From positions 1 to 64,000 of the forward strand of contig JAFZKB010000029.1 of NCBI GenBank assembly GCA_017551865.1: 64,000 nt of DNA, given 5' to 3'. Shown piece after piece: positions 50,909 through 59,983 of this stretch. A model generated the notes under the pieces. The model ran no database searches and was not told where the DNA came from. It was given only the letters and a program-made list of their open reading frames with translations. The translations under genes and the position numbers were made by a program. This DNA is from Clostridiales bacterium. Lineage in GTDB: Bacteria > Bacillota > Clostridia > Saccharofermentanales > Saccharofermentanaceae. The stretch's first letter is position 1. Every line of letters starts with the position of its first letter.

Positions 50909-52107
50909 GTAACCGGAAGACCAGATATCTTTTGAAAAATATCCGGAGACAGAGGTTCTATAATCTCTGTCTTCTTCTGACGATCCTTATTCTTTCGTCG
51001 ATCCTTTTTGCCGCTTCCGTGATCAGTCAAAGCCTGAACCAGGGTGTCAGAAATATGGAAAGACGGCTCGGTGCGGACATCATGTTCGTACCGAAAGGAT
51101 CGAAGGAGAATGCAGAGAATATGCTTCTGGAAGGAAGCAGGAGTTCTTTTTACTTCGATGATTCGATCTTTGAGAAGATCTCTGGGATCGATGGGATCTC
51201 GGAGATCACATCGCAGTGTTTTCTGAAGTCTCTTTCTGCGGATTGCTGCAGCAGTGAAGTGCAGATCGTGTTTTTTGATCCGGAAACAGACTTCGTGGTC
51301 GGACCCTGGATCGAGACAGAATACAGTAAAAAACTATCGCAGGATCAGGTCATCGTCGGGAGCAGTATCACGATCGAAAACGGAGTGATCCGTCTTTTCG
51401 GAAAGGAATATCCGGTTGTCTCCCAGATGGCAAAGACCGGAACGGCACTGGACAGTTCCGTGTATTTTTCTTCCTCGGCGAAAAGCGATGTTCTTCTTCA
51501 TGCGGAAGAGAAAGGTTCTTTTCTGACAGAAGAACAGAAGAAGGGTGAGATCCTGTCCTCGGTCTTTGTCAATGTGAGTTCGGATGTGAAACTGGAAAAG
51601 GTCATCGAGACTGCCCATCAGACCGTTGGTGATATCTTCGATGTCGTCTATCCGAAACAGCTGAACACGTCTCTGGCTGGAAGTCTTTCCAATATCACGG
51701 GCATCGTCCGCATCCTCTCGATATCGCTGACCGTGCTTCTTTTCCTGATCCTTCTTCTGATCAGCAGTCTGATCATGAATCAGAGAAAGCAGGAAGTGGC
51801 GCTTTTCCGTATCCTCGGAAAAACGAAGAGAAAACTGGCGCTTGCACTTATTTCCGAAGTCGGTGCGGTAAGCCTTGCCGGTGCGGTTTCCGGATGCCTT
51901 CTAAGCGCACTGATCGTCATCCCTTTCGGTACATTTATCGGACGGTCTTTCTCAATGCCGTATCTGGGGCCGGGGACTTTAAAGACGCTGCTTCTTGTCG
52001 GCGTAATATCATCAAGTGCGGTCATTATCTCGTTTTTGACATCGGTCTTCTTTATTCTGAAGGTCACGAATATCCAGCCGTATCTGGCATTGAGAAGGGA
52101 GGAGTAG
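50905..52107 (+). CDS. FtsX/MacB-type ABC transporter permease
   Basis: A 400-residue permease with one N-terminal helix (about 20-42), a large extracytoplasmic domain (to about 265) and three C-terminal helices, the FtsX/MacB/LolE topology. The C-terminal helices include the FtsX-like stretch NQRKQEVALFRILGKTKR between helices 2 and 3. Cys pairs occur in the external domain (SADCCSSEV). The transported substrate is unknown. It overlaps the DUF4418 gene by 4 nt and is followed after 4 nt by its ATPase. Confidence 0.88.
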   Translation: MSNRKTRYLLKNIRRQRFYNLCLLLTILILSSILFAASVISQSLNQGVRNMERRLGADIMFVPKGSKENAENMLLEGSRSSFYFDDSIFEKISGIDGISEITSQCFLKSLSADCCSSEVQIVFFDPETDFVVGPWIETEYSKKLSQDQVIVGSSITIENGVIRLFGKEYPVVSQMAKTGTALDSSVYFSSSAKSDVLLHAEEKGSFLTEEQKKGEILSSVFVNVSSDVKLEKVIETAHQTVGDIFDVVYPKQLNTSLAGSLSNITGIVRILSISLTVLLFLILLLISSLIMNQRKQEVALFRILGKTKRKLALALISEVGAVSLAGAVSGCLLSALIVIPFGTFIGRSFSMPYLGPGTLKTLLLVGVISSSAVIISFLTSVFFILKVTNIQPYLALRREE

Positions 52108-52111
52108 CAGG

Positions 52112-52744
52112 ATGCTTAGAGTCGAGGAGATAAGTAAGAGATTCAAAAAAAACGGACGGACCGTCCTGGATCATCTGGACCTTTCTTTGGAAAAGGGAGA
52201 GTTCTGTGCGGTCATGGGCGGATCCGGCTCCGGGAAAAGCACTCTTCTTGCGGTGGTGGCCGGTTTCCTTAAGCCGGACGAAGGACATGTCTTTCTTGAC
52301 GGAAAAGATCTGTACGTACTTTCGGATAAGGAGCTTTCTTCCGTTCACAGAAGCAGGATCGGATATGTCCCGCAGAGCAATATTCTTCTTAAGAATTATA
52401 CAGTCATGGAAAACATAGTAAGTCCATATACAGATGGAGAAAAAGAGCAGGTGCTGAAAGAGAAGGCGGCAGTGATTCTGTCGGAGATGGGGATCGCGGA
52501 TCTTGCTGACCGCTTTCCTTATGAACTGTCCGGCGGAGAACAAAAAAGGGTCTGCCTGATCCGCGCTCTTCTGATGGATCCGGAGATCCTTATTGCAGAT
52601 GAACCGACGACCGGACTTGATGCTGTAACTGGAGATATTATCCTCCGCTTTCTGGATACGTATGCAAAATCCGGAAAAATCATCCTCGCTGCCACTCATG
52701 ACGAACACTCAAAGGCCCTTGCCACAAGGGTTTTAACGTTATAA
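52112..52744 (+). CDS. ABC transporter ATP-binding protein (MacB/LolD-like)
   Basis: A 210-residue ATPase partner of the preceding FtsX-type permease: Walker A GGSGSGKSTLL, signature LSGGEQKRVCLIRALL, Walker B ILIADEPTTGLD and the H-loop in AATHDEHSK. This kind of exporter or mechanotransmission complex acts on membrane or extracellular substrates. It ends the second sulfur operon and precedes the third sulfur promoter. Confidence 0.93.
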   Translation: MLRVEEISKRFKKNGRTVLDHLDLSLEKGEFCAVMGGSGSGKSTLLAVVAGFLKPDEGHVFLDGKDLYVLSDKELSSVHRSRIGYVPQSNILLKNYTVMENIVSPYTDGEKEQVLKEKAAVILSEMGIADLADRFPYELSGGEQKRVCLIRALLMDPEILIADEPTTGLDAVTGDIILRFLDTYAKSGKIILAATHDEHSKALATRVLTL

Positions 52745-52751
52745 ACAAAAG

Positions 52752-52807
52752 TTATCACAGACGATAAAAAGGAACGATTTTTCAAAGGAGTCATGTCATG
52801 CTACTAT
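52752..52807 (+). promoter_or_regulatory. Sulfur-regulon promoter 3 (nitrogenase-like operon)
   Basis: TTAT-CACAGACG-ATAA at 52752-52767, TTTTTCAAA with TTCAAA at 52781-52786, and an extended -10 TGCTACTAT with TACTAT at 52802-52807. The 50-nt TTAT-to--10 distance is the same as at promoters 1 and 2. Transcription would start near 52814, 45 nt before the leader peptide. Confidence 0.78.
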
Positions 52808-52858
52808 TGACTCATCCCAAGCAGGGAACACGAAAACTTCAAGAGGGAGGAAACAAAC

Positions 52859-52942
52859 ATGAAGAATATGATGGATCGAAAACTCAAGCAGATGTGTTGC
52901 ATGTGTTGTATGTGTTCGACATGTTTAAAAACAGGATCATAA
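52859..52942 (+). CDS. Cysteine-codon leader peptide of the attenuator
   Basis: A 27-codon frame with the strong site GAGGGAGG 8 nt before its ATG encodes MKNMMDRKLKQMCC followed by MCCMCSTCLKTGS. Six of ten consecutive codons (52895-52924) are Cys, with Met between. It lies before a terminator/antiterminator pair and the cysteine synthase gene. It is most likely a sensor of charged tRNA-Cys rather than a functional peptide. Confidence 0.85.
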   Translation: MKNMMDRKLKQMCCMCCMCSTCLKTGS

Positions 52943-52956
52943 AAACCCTTTTGAAT

Positions 52957-53011
52957 GGAAACAACAATTTTTTAGTAGTTGTTACCTTGGAAGGTGGCAG
53001 CTAATTTTTTT
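52957..53011 (+). promoter_or_regulatory. Cysteine-responsive transcription attenuator
   Basis: The terminator is AGTTGTTACCTT (52977-52988) with AAGGTGGCAGCT (52991-53002), fully paired with three G-U pairs, followed by AATTTTTTT. Its 5' arm can instead pair as GTTGTTACC (52978-52986) with GGAAACAAC (52957-52965, one mismatch). The same region, ACAACA (52961-52966), can pair with TGTTGT (52904-52909), the adjacent Cys codons in the leader. These three alternative pairings are the layout of classical peptide attenuators such as trp and his. Confidence 0.82.
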
Positions 53012-53029
53012 GTCTAGGAGGACATAACC

Positions 53030-53965
53030 ATGAGTGAGATTAAACAAAGTGCATTAGAATTGATCGGAAATACGCCGCTTCTTCAGCTGAATGCGTATTC
53101 CAAGAAAAGAGAGATCACAGAGGCGACTGTGCTCGGTAAGCTGGAGTATCTGAATCCGGCAGGATCCGTGAAGGACAGAATCGCACAGGCCATGATCGAA
53201 GACGCAGAGAATAAGGGCCTTCTGAAGCCGGGTGCGACGATCATCGAACCGACTTCCGGTAACACAGGTATCGGACTTGCAGCAGTTGCAGCAGCGAAGG
53301 GCTACAAAGCGATCCTTACTCTCCCGGATACGATGAGCGTGGAAAGAAGAAATCTTCTTAAGGCTTACGGCGCCGAGCTCGTACTTACAGAGGGTGCCAA
53401 GGGCATGAAGGGTGCGATCGCAAAGGCGGAAGAGCTGAATAAGGAGATCGAAGGCTCGATCATCTTAGGCCAGTTCGTGAACCCGGCAAACCCGAAGATA
53501 CATAAGGAAACAACAGGACCGGAGATCTGGAAGCAGACCGATGGTAAGGTAGATATTTTCGTAGCTGGTGTAGGTACCGGCGGAACGATCACAGGTGTAG
53601 GCGAATACCTCAAGGAGCAGAATCCGAACGTGAAGGTCGTCGCTGTAGAACCGGCCACAAGTGCAGTACTTTCTACCGGTGTTCCGGGTGCACATAAGAT
53701 CCAGGGCATCGGCGCAGGATTCGTTCCGGATGTACTGAATACGAAGGTTTACGATGAGATCATCCCGATCGCTAACGAAGATGCTTTTGCAGAAGGAAAA
53801 GCATTCGCCGTTTCCGAAGGTATCCTCGTCGGTATTTCTTCCGGTGCAGCTCTTAAGGCTGCAGAGATCCTTGCAAAGAGACCGGAGAATAAGGGTAAAG
53901 TGATCGTTGCACTTCTTCCTGATTCCGGTGACCGTTATCTCTCTACTCCGCTGTTCAATTCCTGA
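53030..53965 (+). CDS. cysK: Cysteine synthase (O-acetylserine sulfhydrylase)
   Basis: A 311-residue CysK converting O-acetylserine and sulfide to cysteine. PLP-binding Lys-48 is in [11 protein letters not shown], the substrate loop TSGNTG is at 75-80, the phosphate-binding GTGGT follows VAGVGTGG, and [14 protein letters not shown] is near the C-terminus. It is the first structural gene after the cysteine attenuator (RBS TAGGAGGA), so its level should rise on cysteine shortage. It probably captures sulfide released by the nitrogenase-like enzyme encoded in the same operon. Confidence 0.96.
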   Translation: MSEIKQSALELIGNTPLLQLNAYSKKREITEATVLGKLEYLNPAGSVKDRIAQAMIEDAENKGLLKPGATIIEPTSGNTGIGLAAVAAAKGYKAILTLPDTMSVERRNLLKAYGAELVLTEGAKGMKGAIAKAEELNKEIEGSIILGQFVNPANPKIHKETTGPEIWKQTDGKVDIFVAGVGTGGTITGVGEYLKEQNPNVKVVAVEPATSAVLSTGVPGAHKIQGIGAGFVPDVLNTKVYDEIIPIANEDAFAEGKAFAVSEGILVGISSGAALKAAEILAKRPENKGKVIVALLPDSGDRYLSTPLFNS

Positions 53966-53982
53966 TACAGCAGGAGCTGAAG

Positions 53983-54855
53983 ATGAGTAATACATACGAG
54001 GAACTTCAGCACTCCCCTCCGTGCTTCGGCGGTCATAAGAACAATGCCGGAAGGATCCATCTTCCGGTAAGCCCGGGATGCAATATCGCATGCCGGTTCT
54101 GTGACCGGACCATCAACGATGTCGAGCAGCGGCCGGGAGTGACATCCAAAGTACTGAAACCTGAAGAAACGGAAGAGATCCTGAAAAAAGCACTGGAGAT
54201 CTGTCCGGAGATCAAAGTGGCCGGTATCGCCGGCCCCGGAGATACACTGGCTTCCGATTATGCGCTTGAGACTTTCAAAATCGTGAAAGAGAAATTCCCA
54301 CAGCTGATCAAGTGCATGAGTACTAACGGCCTTCTTCTGAATGAAAGAGCAGAAGATGTGATCCGTGTCGGAGTCGATTCTCTTACGGTGACCGTCAATG
54401 CGGTCGATCCTGAGATAGAGAGTAAGCTGAACGCCTACATTATCTATCACGGGAAAAAGATCGAAGGGGTGGAAGCAGCGAAGATCCTGATTGAGAACCA
54501 GCTGGCCGGTATTCGTAAAGTAGCAGCCGCGGGGATCACCATAAAGGTCAACACCGTGCTGGTACCGAGTATCAACGGAGATCATATCGAAGAGATCGCT
54601 AAGACGGTAAAAGAAGCCGGAGCGAAGATCTACAATATCATCCCCCTGATCCCGCAGCATGAGCTCCGTGATGAACCGGCACCGACCTGTGCGCAGATCG
54701 ATGCGGCAAGGACAAGAGCATCCAAGTATATCGATGTTTTCCGTCACTGCCAGCACTGTCGTGCAGATGCGGTCGGAGTACCGGGAAAGAGCGAATACGG
54801 TGACCGGATCTACCAGAAAAGGCTCGGAATAAAGGAGACATTCTCTCATGGATAA
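53983..54855 (+). CDS. nifB: NifB-like radical SAM protein
   Basis: A 290-residue NifB core without the C-terminal NifX domain. The radical SAM cluster cysteines are 33, 37 and 40 in CNIACRFC, after the NifB-type GRIHLPVSPG. The additional NifB cluster ligands are also present: Cys-14 in PPCFGG, and Cys-256 and Cys-259 in FRHCQHCRADAVG. NifB makes the carbide-containing 8Fe core (NifB-co/L-cluster) from two [4Fe-4S] clusters. Its presence implies that this system builds a nitrogenase-type cofactor rather than only [4Fe-4S] clusters, unlike the chlorophyll or F430 relatives. It overlaps the NifX-like gene by 8 nt. Confidence 0.92.
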   Translation: MSNTYEELQHSPPCFGGHKNNAGRIHLPVSPGCNIACRFCDRTINDVEQRPGVTSKVLKPEETEEILKKALEICPEIKVAGIAGPGDTLASDYALETFKIVKEKFPQLIKCMSTNGLLLNERAEDVIRVGVDSLTVTVNAVDPEIESKLNAYIIYHGKKIEGVEAAKILIENQLAGIRKVAAAGITIKVNTVLVPSINGDHIEEIAKTVKEAGAKIYNIIPLIPQHELRDEPAPTCAQIDAARTRASKYIDVFRHCQHCRADAVGVPGKSEYGDRIYQKRLGIKETFSHG

Positions 54856-55204
54856 AGAAAAGTACCGCATCGCGGTGGCCTCAAGCGACGGGATCGTAGT
54901 GAATAATCACTTCGGACGGGCCAGGGCATTCTACATCTATGAGTATGAAGAAGCCGGGCCGGATCTTCTGGAAGTAAGGAAGCTCCCGCCGGTCTGTGAA
55001 ACAGGAGAACACGATGAGGCAAGACTGAAAGAAAATGTAGAGAGACTTTCGGACTGCACGCATCTTCTGGCAAGCAGGATCGGAGACGGAGCAAGAGCAG
55101 TACTGGAACAATATGGAATCAATGTTTATGAGATCCCGGGAGTGATCTCTGAATCGATCGATAAGATGATCCGATTCGAAAAAGTGAATGAATTATTTAA
55201 GTGA
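54848..55204 (+). CDS. NifX/NafY-like cofactor-binding protein 1
   Basis: A 118-residue protein of the dinitrogenase iron-molybdenum cofactor family: AVASSDGIVVNNHFGRARAF at the start, then FYIYEYEEAGPDLLEVRKL, and HLLASRIGDGARAVLEQYGI toward the end, the usual RNase H-like fold. Family members bind and carry NifB-co or the finished cofactor. It is coupled to nifB by an 8-nt overlap and may replace the NifX domain that many NifB proteins carry at their C-terminus. Confidence 0.9.
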   Translation: MDKEKYRIAVASSDGIVVNNHFGRARAFYIYEYEEAGPDLLEVRKLPPVCETGEHDEARLKENVERLSDCTHLLASRIGDGARAVLEQYGINVYEIPGVISESIDKMIRFEKVNELFK

Positions 55205-56068
<864 letters not shown>

Positions 56069-56104
56069 ACAGAAATAAAACATTCACAGGGAGGAACACA
56101 AACC

Positions 56105-57121
56105 ATGGGAAAAATCTATAATTCCATTACAGAACTGGTCGGACATACACCGATCGTAGAATTCAAAAGACTCGAAGAAATACTCGGCCTGAAGGGCCGT
56201 ATCGCAGGTAAGCTTGAATACTTCAATCCTGCAGGATCTCATAAGGACAGAATGGCTCTGGAGATCATCGAAGCAGCTGAAAAGCGCGGTGATATCAGTC
56301 CGGATAAGACAACTCTCGTAGAGTTCACCAGCGGTAACACTGGTGTTGCCATGGCTGCATTTGCCGCGGCAAAGGGCTATAAGTTTAAGATCGGTCTTCA
56401 GAATGGTGTGTCGATCGAGAGAAAGAAGCTCCTGGAAGCCTATCAGGCAGAGATCGCTGAAGTACCGAATGAGCTGATCGAAGGCGTATTTGAAAAGGGT
56501 ATCGCTGCTTTTGCAGATGTCATCGAATACATGGAAAAGGGTATCGATCACCCGTTCTCTACCCGTCAGCTGGATAATCCGGACAACATCAATGCTCACT
56601 ACAAGCACACCGGTCCGGAGATCTGGGAAGATACAGACGGAAAAGTAGATATCTTCGTCGGTGGTGTAGGTACAGGCGGATCCACTCATGGTGTAAGTAA
56701 GTTCCTTAAGGAAAAGAACCCGTCGGTGAAGGTCGTTATCACACAGCCGGATCCGAACGATGTAGTACACCCGATCCTCGAAGGTGTTGAGGACGGCGGT
56801 TTTCACGGTATCCATCAGGTACACAATGATGAGGGTCTGACACCAATGGCTCCGACAAACTTCAACGGCGATCTTGCGGATGAATACTCGTTCATTTCTT
56901 ACGCAGAGACGCTCCGTGCGATCCATCTTCTTGCAAAGTACGAGGGTATCTTCGTCGGTGCATCCGCAGGTGCTTCTCTGGCAGTTGCCATCAAGCTGGC
57001 ACAAAAAGAAGAGAACGACGGAAAACTGATCGTACCGCTTCTCCCGGATAACGGCGAGCGTTATCTCTCCGAGGATCTTCAGAAGATCCGTCCGGAAGTG
57101 GAAGAAAAAGCTGGATTCTAA
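56105..57121 (+). CDS. Second cysteine synthase-like PLP enzyme within the nitrogenase-like operon
   Basis: A 338-residue fold-type II PLP enzyme related to CysK but divergent. PLP Lys-47 is in NPAGSHKDRMA (His in place of Val before it), TSGNTG is at 75-80 and GGVGTGGS provides the phosphate loop. The rest differs from the adjacent CysK, with an insertion at about 126-165 (LIEGVFEKGIAAFADVIEYM) and a GFHGIHQVHNDEG loop. The placement between nifH and the first alpha subunit suggests a dedicated beta-replacement or beta-elimination step, for example fixing a thiol or sulfide product. The substrate is not predictable from sequence. Confidence 0.85.
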   Translation: MGKIYNSITELVGHTPIVEFKRLEEILGLKGRIAGKLEYFNPAGSHKDRMALEIIEAAEKRGDISPDKTTLVEFTSGNTGVAMAAFAAAKGYKFKIGLQNGVSIERKKLLEAYQAEIAEVPNELIEGVFEKGIAAFADVIEYMEKGIDHPFSTRQLDNPDNINAHYKHTGPEIWEDTDGKVDIFVGGVGTGGSTHGVSKFLKEKNPSVKVVITQPDPNDVVHPILEGVEDGGFHGIHQVHNDEGLTPMAPTNFNGDLADEYSFISYAETLRAIHLLAKYEGIFVGASAGASLAVAIKLAQKEENDGKLIVPLLPDNGERYLSEDLQKIRPEVEEKAGF

Positions 57122-57139
57122 CAAGGGAAGAGAAAATAC

Positions 57140-58606
57140 ATGGCTATCAACTTATCTAATTCGAATGTCGCCACAAGAGAAAACCGCATCGGTTCCATTA
57201 CCGGTTATGTAGGTACACTCAAGGACCTAGCGACCAAGAGCGAATGCGGCACGCTGAAAGGCTGCTCGCGCTGCTTCTCCCAGTCCAGTACATGTCTTTC
57301 GTCCTGCGCAATGGGTCAGCTCTGCGGTATCCGTGATATCGCACTTATCCATCACGGACCGGCAGGATGCTCGGTCGCTGCAGCGGGTGCCTATTACATG
57401 GCTAAGGTTATGTCCAAGAAGCGTGGCGTGACCAGCAACACTATCTATGTCGGAACCGATATGAACGAGAACGATACGATATTCGGTTCCACGAATGCAC
57501 TCCGTAACGTCATCCTCGAAGTCAACAAAAGATATTCCCCGAAGGCGATCTTTGTATCGAGTTCCTGCGCAACAGGTATCATCGGTGAGGATATCGACAG
57601 TATCGTGGATGAAGTACGAGATGAAGTCGGTGTGCCGATCGTGGCGGTTCACTGCGAAGGCTTTAAGTCCCGTATATGGGCGACCGGTTTTGATATCTCC
57701 GACCATGCGGTCCTTCAGTCGATCGTACAGCCGCCGAGAGAAGGCGTGAAAACGAATAAGATCAACTTCAAGAACTTCTTCGAAAGCGCCCGTCCGGAGA
57801 TCATCGAGATGTTTAAAAACTTCGATCTGGATCCGGTATTCCTCTACTGCAACTCAACAGTCGAAGAACTTTCACATATTTCCGAGAGCCTTGCGACGAC
57901 TTGCATCTGCGGAACCCTCGGTAACTATCTCGGAAATGCCCTGGAAGAAAAGTACGGTGTCCCGTATGTCAGATCGATCAACCAGTGCGGTATCGTAGGC
58001 TTTGAAACATGGCTCCGCGAGATCGGACGGGTCACAGGAAGATCCGAACCGATCGAGAAATATATCCAGGAGCAGCGTGCGATCTATCTTCCGCAGATCG
58101 AGGAGATCAAGAAGCAGCTGGAAGGAAAGACGGCCGTGCTCGGCATGGGTCCGGGTTATACATTTGAAGTATCCCGTGTTCTCAATGAACTCGGTATCAA
58201 GGTAGTATGGGCTCTGGCATGGCATTATGACAAGAAGTATGAAAACGGCGATGTTCCGCCGTCCATGAAGTATCTTCTGGATAACGATATCGACTTTGAA
58301 GCAAGTGTTGCGGACCAGCAGAATTTCGAGGTCATGAACATCCTTCACAAGTATCAGCCGGATATGTATCTTTCGCGCCATCCGGGTTCCACCGTATGGG
58401 CGATCAAGAACGGCACACCGGCCATCTATGTGGCAGATGAGTACATGATCTTCGGATACAAGCATACGCTCGAATTTGCCAAGACCGTTCTCGATGCGAT
58501 CAATAACAGAAGCTTCGAGGAGAATCTGGCGAAGCGTACCAAGCTTCCTTACACCGACTGGTGGTATCAGCAGAATGTAGATAAGTTCCTGGAGGAGACG
58601 AAATAA
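57140..58606 (+). CDS. Nitrogenase-like component 1 alpha subunit, pair 1
   Basis: A 488-residue NifD/NifE-like protein. The three P-cluster positions align with Cys-52 or Cys-56, Cys-77 (HHGPAGC) and Cys-143 (SSCATGIIGEDI); the N-terminal part has six cysteines between 36 and 62, more than classical NifD. Cys-257, in CGTLGNY before LEEKYGVPY, aligns with the NifD cofactor ligand Cys-275. The His-442 position falls on Ile-429, so this ligand is missing. The HCEGFKSRIWATGFD segment also lacks the residues aligned with NifD Gln-191 and His-195. The Cys-without-His pattern is seen in NifE, so it could be a scaffold or a specialised catalytic subunit. Confidence 0.92.
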   Translation: MAINLSNSNVATRENRIGSITGYVGTLKDLATKSECGTLKGCSRCFSQSSTCLSSCAMGQLCGIRDIALIHHGPAGCSVAAAGAYYMAKVMSKKRGVTSNTIYVGTDMNENDTIFGSTNALRNVILEVNKRYSPKAIFVSSSCATGIIGEDIDSIVDEVRDEVGVPIVAVHCEGFKSRIWATGFDISDHAVLQSIVQPPREGVKTNKINFKNFFESARPEIIEMFKNFDLDPVFLYCNSTVEELSHISESLATTCICGTLGNYLGNALEEKYGVPYVRSINQCGIVGFETWLREIGRVTGRSEPIEKYIQEQRAIYLPQIEEIKKQLEGKTAVLGMGPGYTFEVSRVLNELGIKVVWALAWHYDKKYENGDVPPSMKYLLDNDIDFEASVADQQNFEVMNILHKYQPDMYLSRHPGSTVWAIKNGTPAIYVADEYMIFGYKHTLEFAKTVLDAINNRSFEENLAKRTKLPYTDWWYQQNVDKFLEETK

Positions 58607-59904
58607 TGGCGAAACTTCTAGACAAGCAAAGATATAAATGTGCGCTGGGCGCGATGCAGACCGTTCAGGCGATCGATCGGGCACTCCCGATCCTGCACAG
58701 CGGCCCGGGCTGCGCACAGAAACTTTCGGAATCGACAGGAAGCTCCGGATATTTCTCTCCGAACATCTTCCCGTGCACCAGTATCAACGAAAAAGACGTT
58801 GTTTTCGGTGGCGTGAAGAAACTGGATTCCACGATCGGGAATGCACTGAAGGTCATCGATGCAGATCTGTATGTCGTTCTTACAGGATGTATCCCGGAGA
58901 TCGTCGGCGATGATTCCGGTGAGGTCGTATCCCGTTACGAAGATGCGGAAAAACCGGTCGTCTATGCACCGACAGCAGGATTTAAGGGCAACAACTATAA
59001 GGGCCACGAGCAGGTCGTCGATGCCATCATCGACCAGTATCTGAAGAAGTCGGACAAGAAGCAGAAGGGTCTGATCAATATCTGGGCGGATGTTCCTTAT
59101 CAGGATCTTTTCTGGCTCGGAAACTTAAGAGAACTGGAAAAGCTGATCGCTGAACTGGGTCTTACTCCGAATACGATCTTCGGTTATAAGCGTGGTATAG
59201 AGAACATCAATAAGATCCCGGAAGCGGAGTTCAATCTTCTCGTATCTCCGTGGGTGGGCCTCAGTAACGTAAAGAAGATGGAGAGAAAGTTCGGTACTCC
59301 GTATCTTCACTATCCGAATCTTCCGATCGGTGCCACAGAGACCAGCAAGTTCCTGCGTGAAGTCGGAAAGTTTGCGGGAGTCACGGAAGAGAAGGTGGAA
59401 GCCGTCATCAAAGAGCATGAGGATTACTACTACTATCTCATCTCCCGTTATGCGGATCTTTTCCTGGAGAACCGTGTTATCAACAAGCAGTTCACCGTTG
59501 TGGCGGATGCCCAGTATTCTCTGGCCATCACGAAGTTTCTCGTAAACGATCTCGGTCTGATCCCGGCAAAGCAGTTCGTCGTGGATGATACGCCGAAGAA
59601 CTATCGCGAAAGAATCACGGAAGAATTCAAAAAACTCAACTTCGGTATCGAAGCGGAAGTATCTTTTGAGACAGACGGCTATAAGATCCATGAAGAGATC
59701 AGGAACCACGATTACCATGGTTATCCGCTGGTACTCGGTGGATACTACGAGAAGGAAGTGACCGAAAACCTTAAGGGCAACTTCCTGAACATTTCCTGGC
59801 CGGTACAGGACAAAGTCGTCTTCGACAGCTTTTACGCCGGATATGCCGGCGGCATCAGGCTGATCGAAGATATCTACACGATCGCTGTTTCGCGATTCAA
59901 CTGA
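58606..59904 (+). CDS. Nitrogenase-like component 1 beta subunit, pair 1
   Basis: A 432-residue NifK-like protein with the three P-cluster-type cysteines, Cys-12 (KCALGA), Cys-36 (HSGPGC) and Cys-95 (LTGCIPEIVGDD). It is shorter than NifK because it lacks the N-terminal extension. The motif VVFGG-KKL (about 65-72), typical of K/N-type subunits, is present. Its start overlaps the alpha-subunit stop by 1 nt, so the two are translated in equal amounts. All three cysteines are kept, unlike typical NifN, so pair 1 is not a simple NifEN copy. An intercistronic hairpin follows. Confidence 0.92.
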   Translation: MAKLLDKQRYKCALGAMQTVQAIDRALPILHSGPGCAQKLSESTGSSGYFSPNIFPCTSINEKDVVFGGVKKLDSTIGNALKVIDADLYVVLTGCIPEIVGDDSGEVVSRYEDAEKPVVYAPTAGFKGNNYKGHEQVVDAIIDQYLKKSDKKQKGLINIWADVPYQDLFWLGNLRELEKLIAELGLTPNTIFGYKRGIENINKIPEAEFNLLVSPWVGLSNVKKMERKFGTPYLHYPNLPIGATETSKFLREVGKFAGVTEEKVEAVIKEHEDYYYYLISRYADLFLENRVINKQFTVVADAQYSLAITKFLVNDLGLIPAKQFVVDDTPKNYRERITEEFKKLNFGIEAEVSFETDGYKIHEEIRNHDYHGYPLVLGGYYEKEVTENLKGNFLNISWPVQDKVVFDSFYAGYAGGIRLIEDIYTIAVSRFN

Positions 59905-59920
59905 GAAATCATGTGTGTGG

Positions 59921-59956
59921 AATATGCCGGGTGCAGTAAAGCGTACCCGGTATATT
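59921..59956 (+). other. Intercistronic hairpin between the two nitrogenase-like pairs
   Basis: AATATGCCGGGT and ACCCGGTATATT (one G-U) pair across 12 nt. No T-run follows, so it is more likely a processing or stability element setting different levels of the two pairs than a terminator. Confidence 0.65.
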
Positions 59957-59983
59957 CATTAAAACAGGAAAGGAGCCTGGGTT

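Noticed and set aside
52798..53004. 68-codon frame before cysK
   Set aside because: It runs through the leader peptide in another frame and into the terminator stem. The 27-codon Cys-rich frame has the ribosome site and explains the region.
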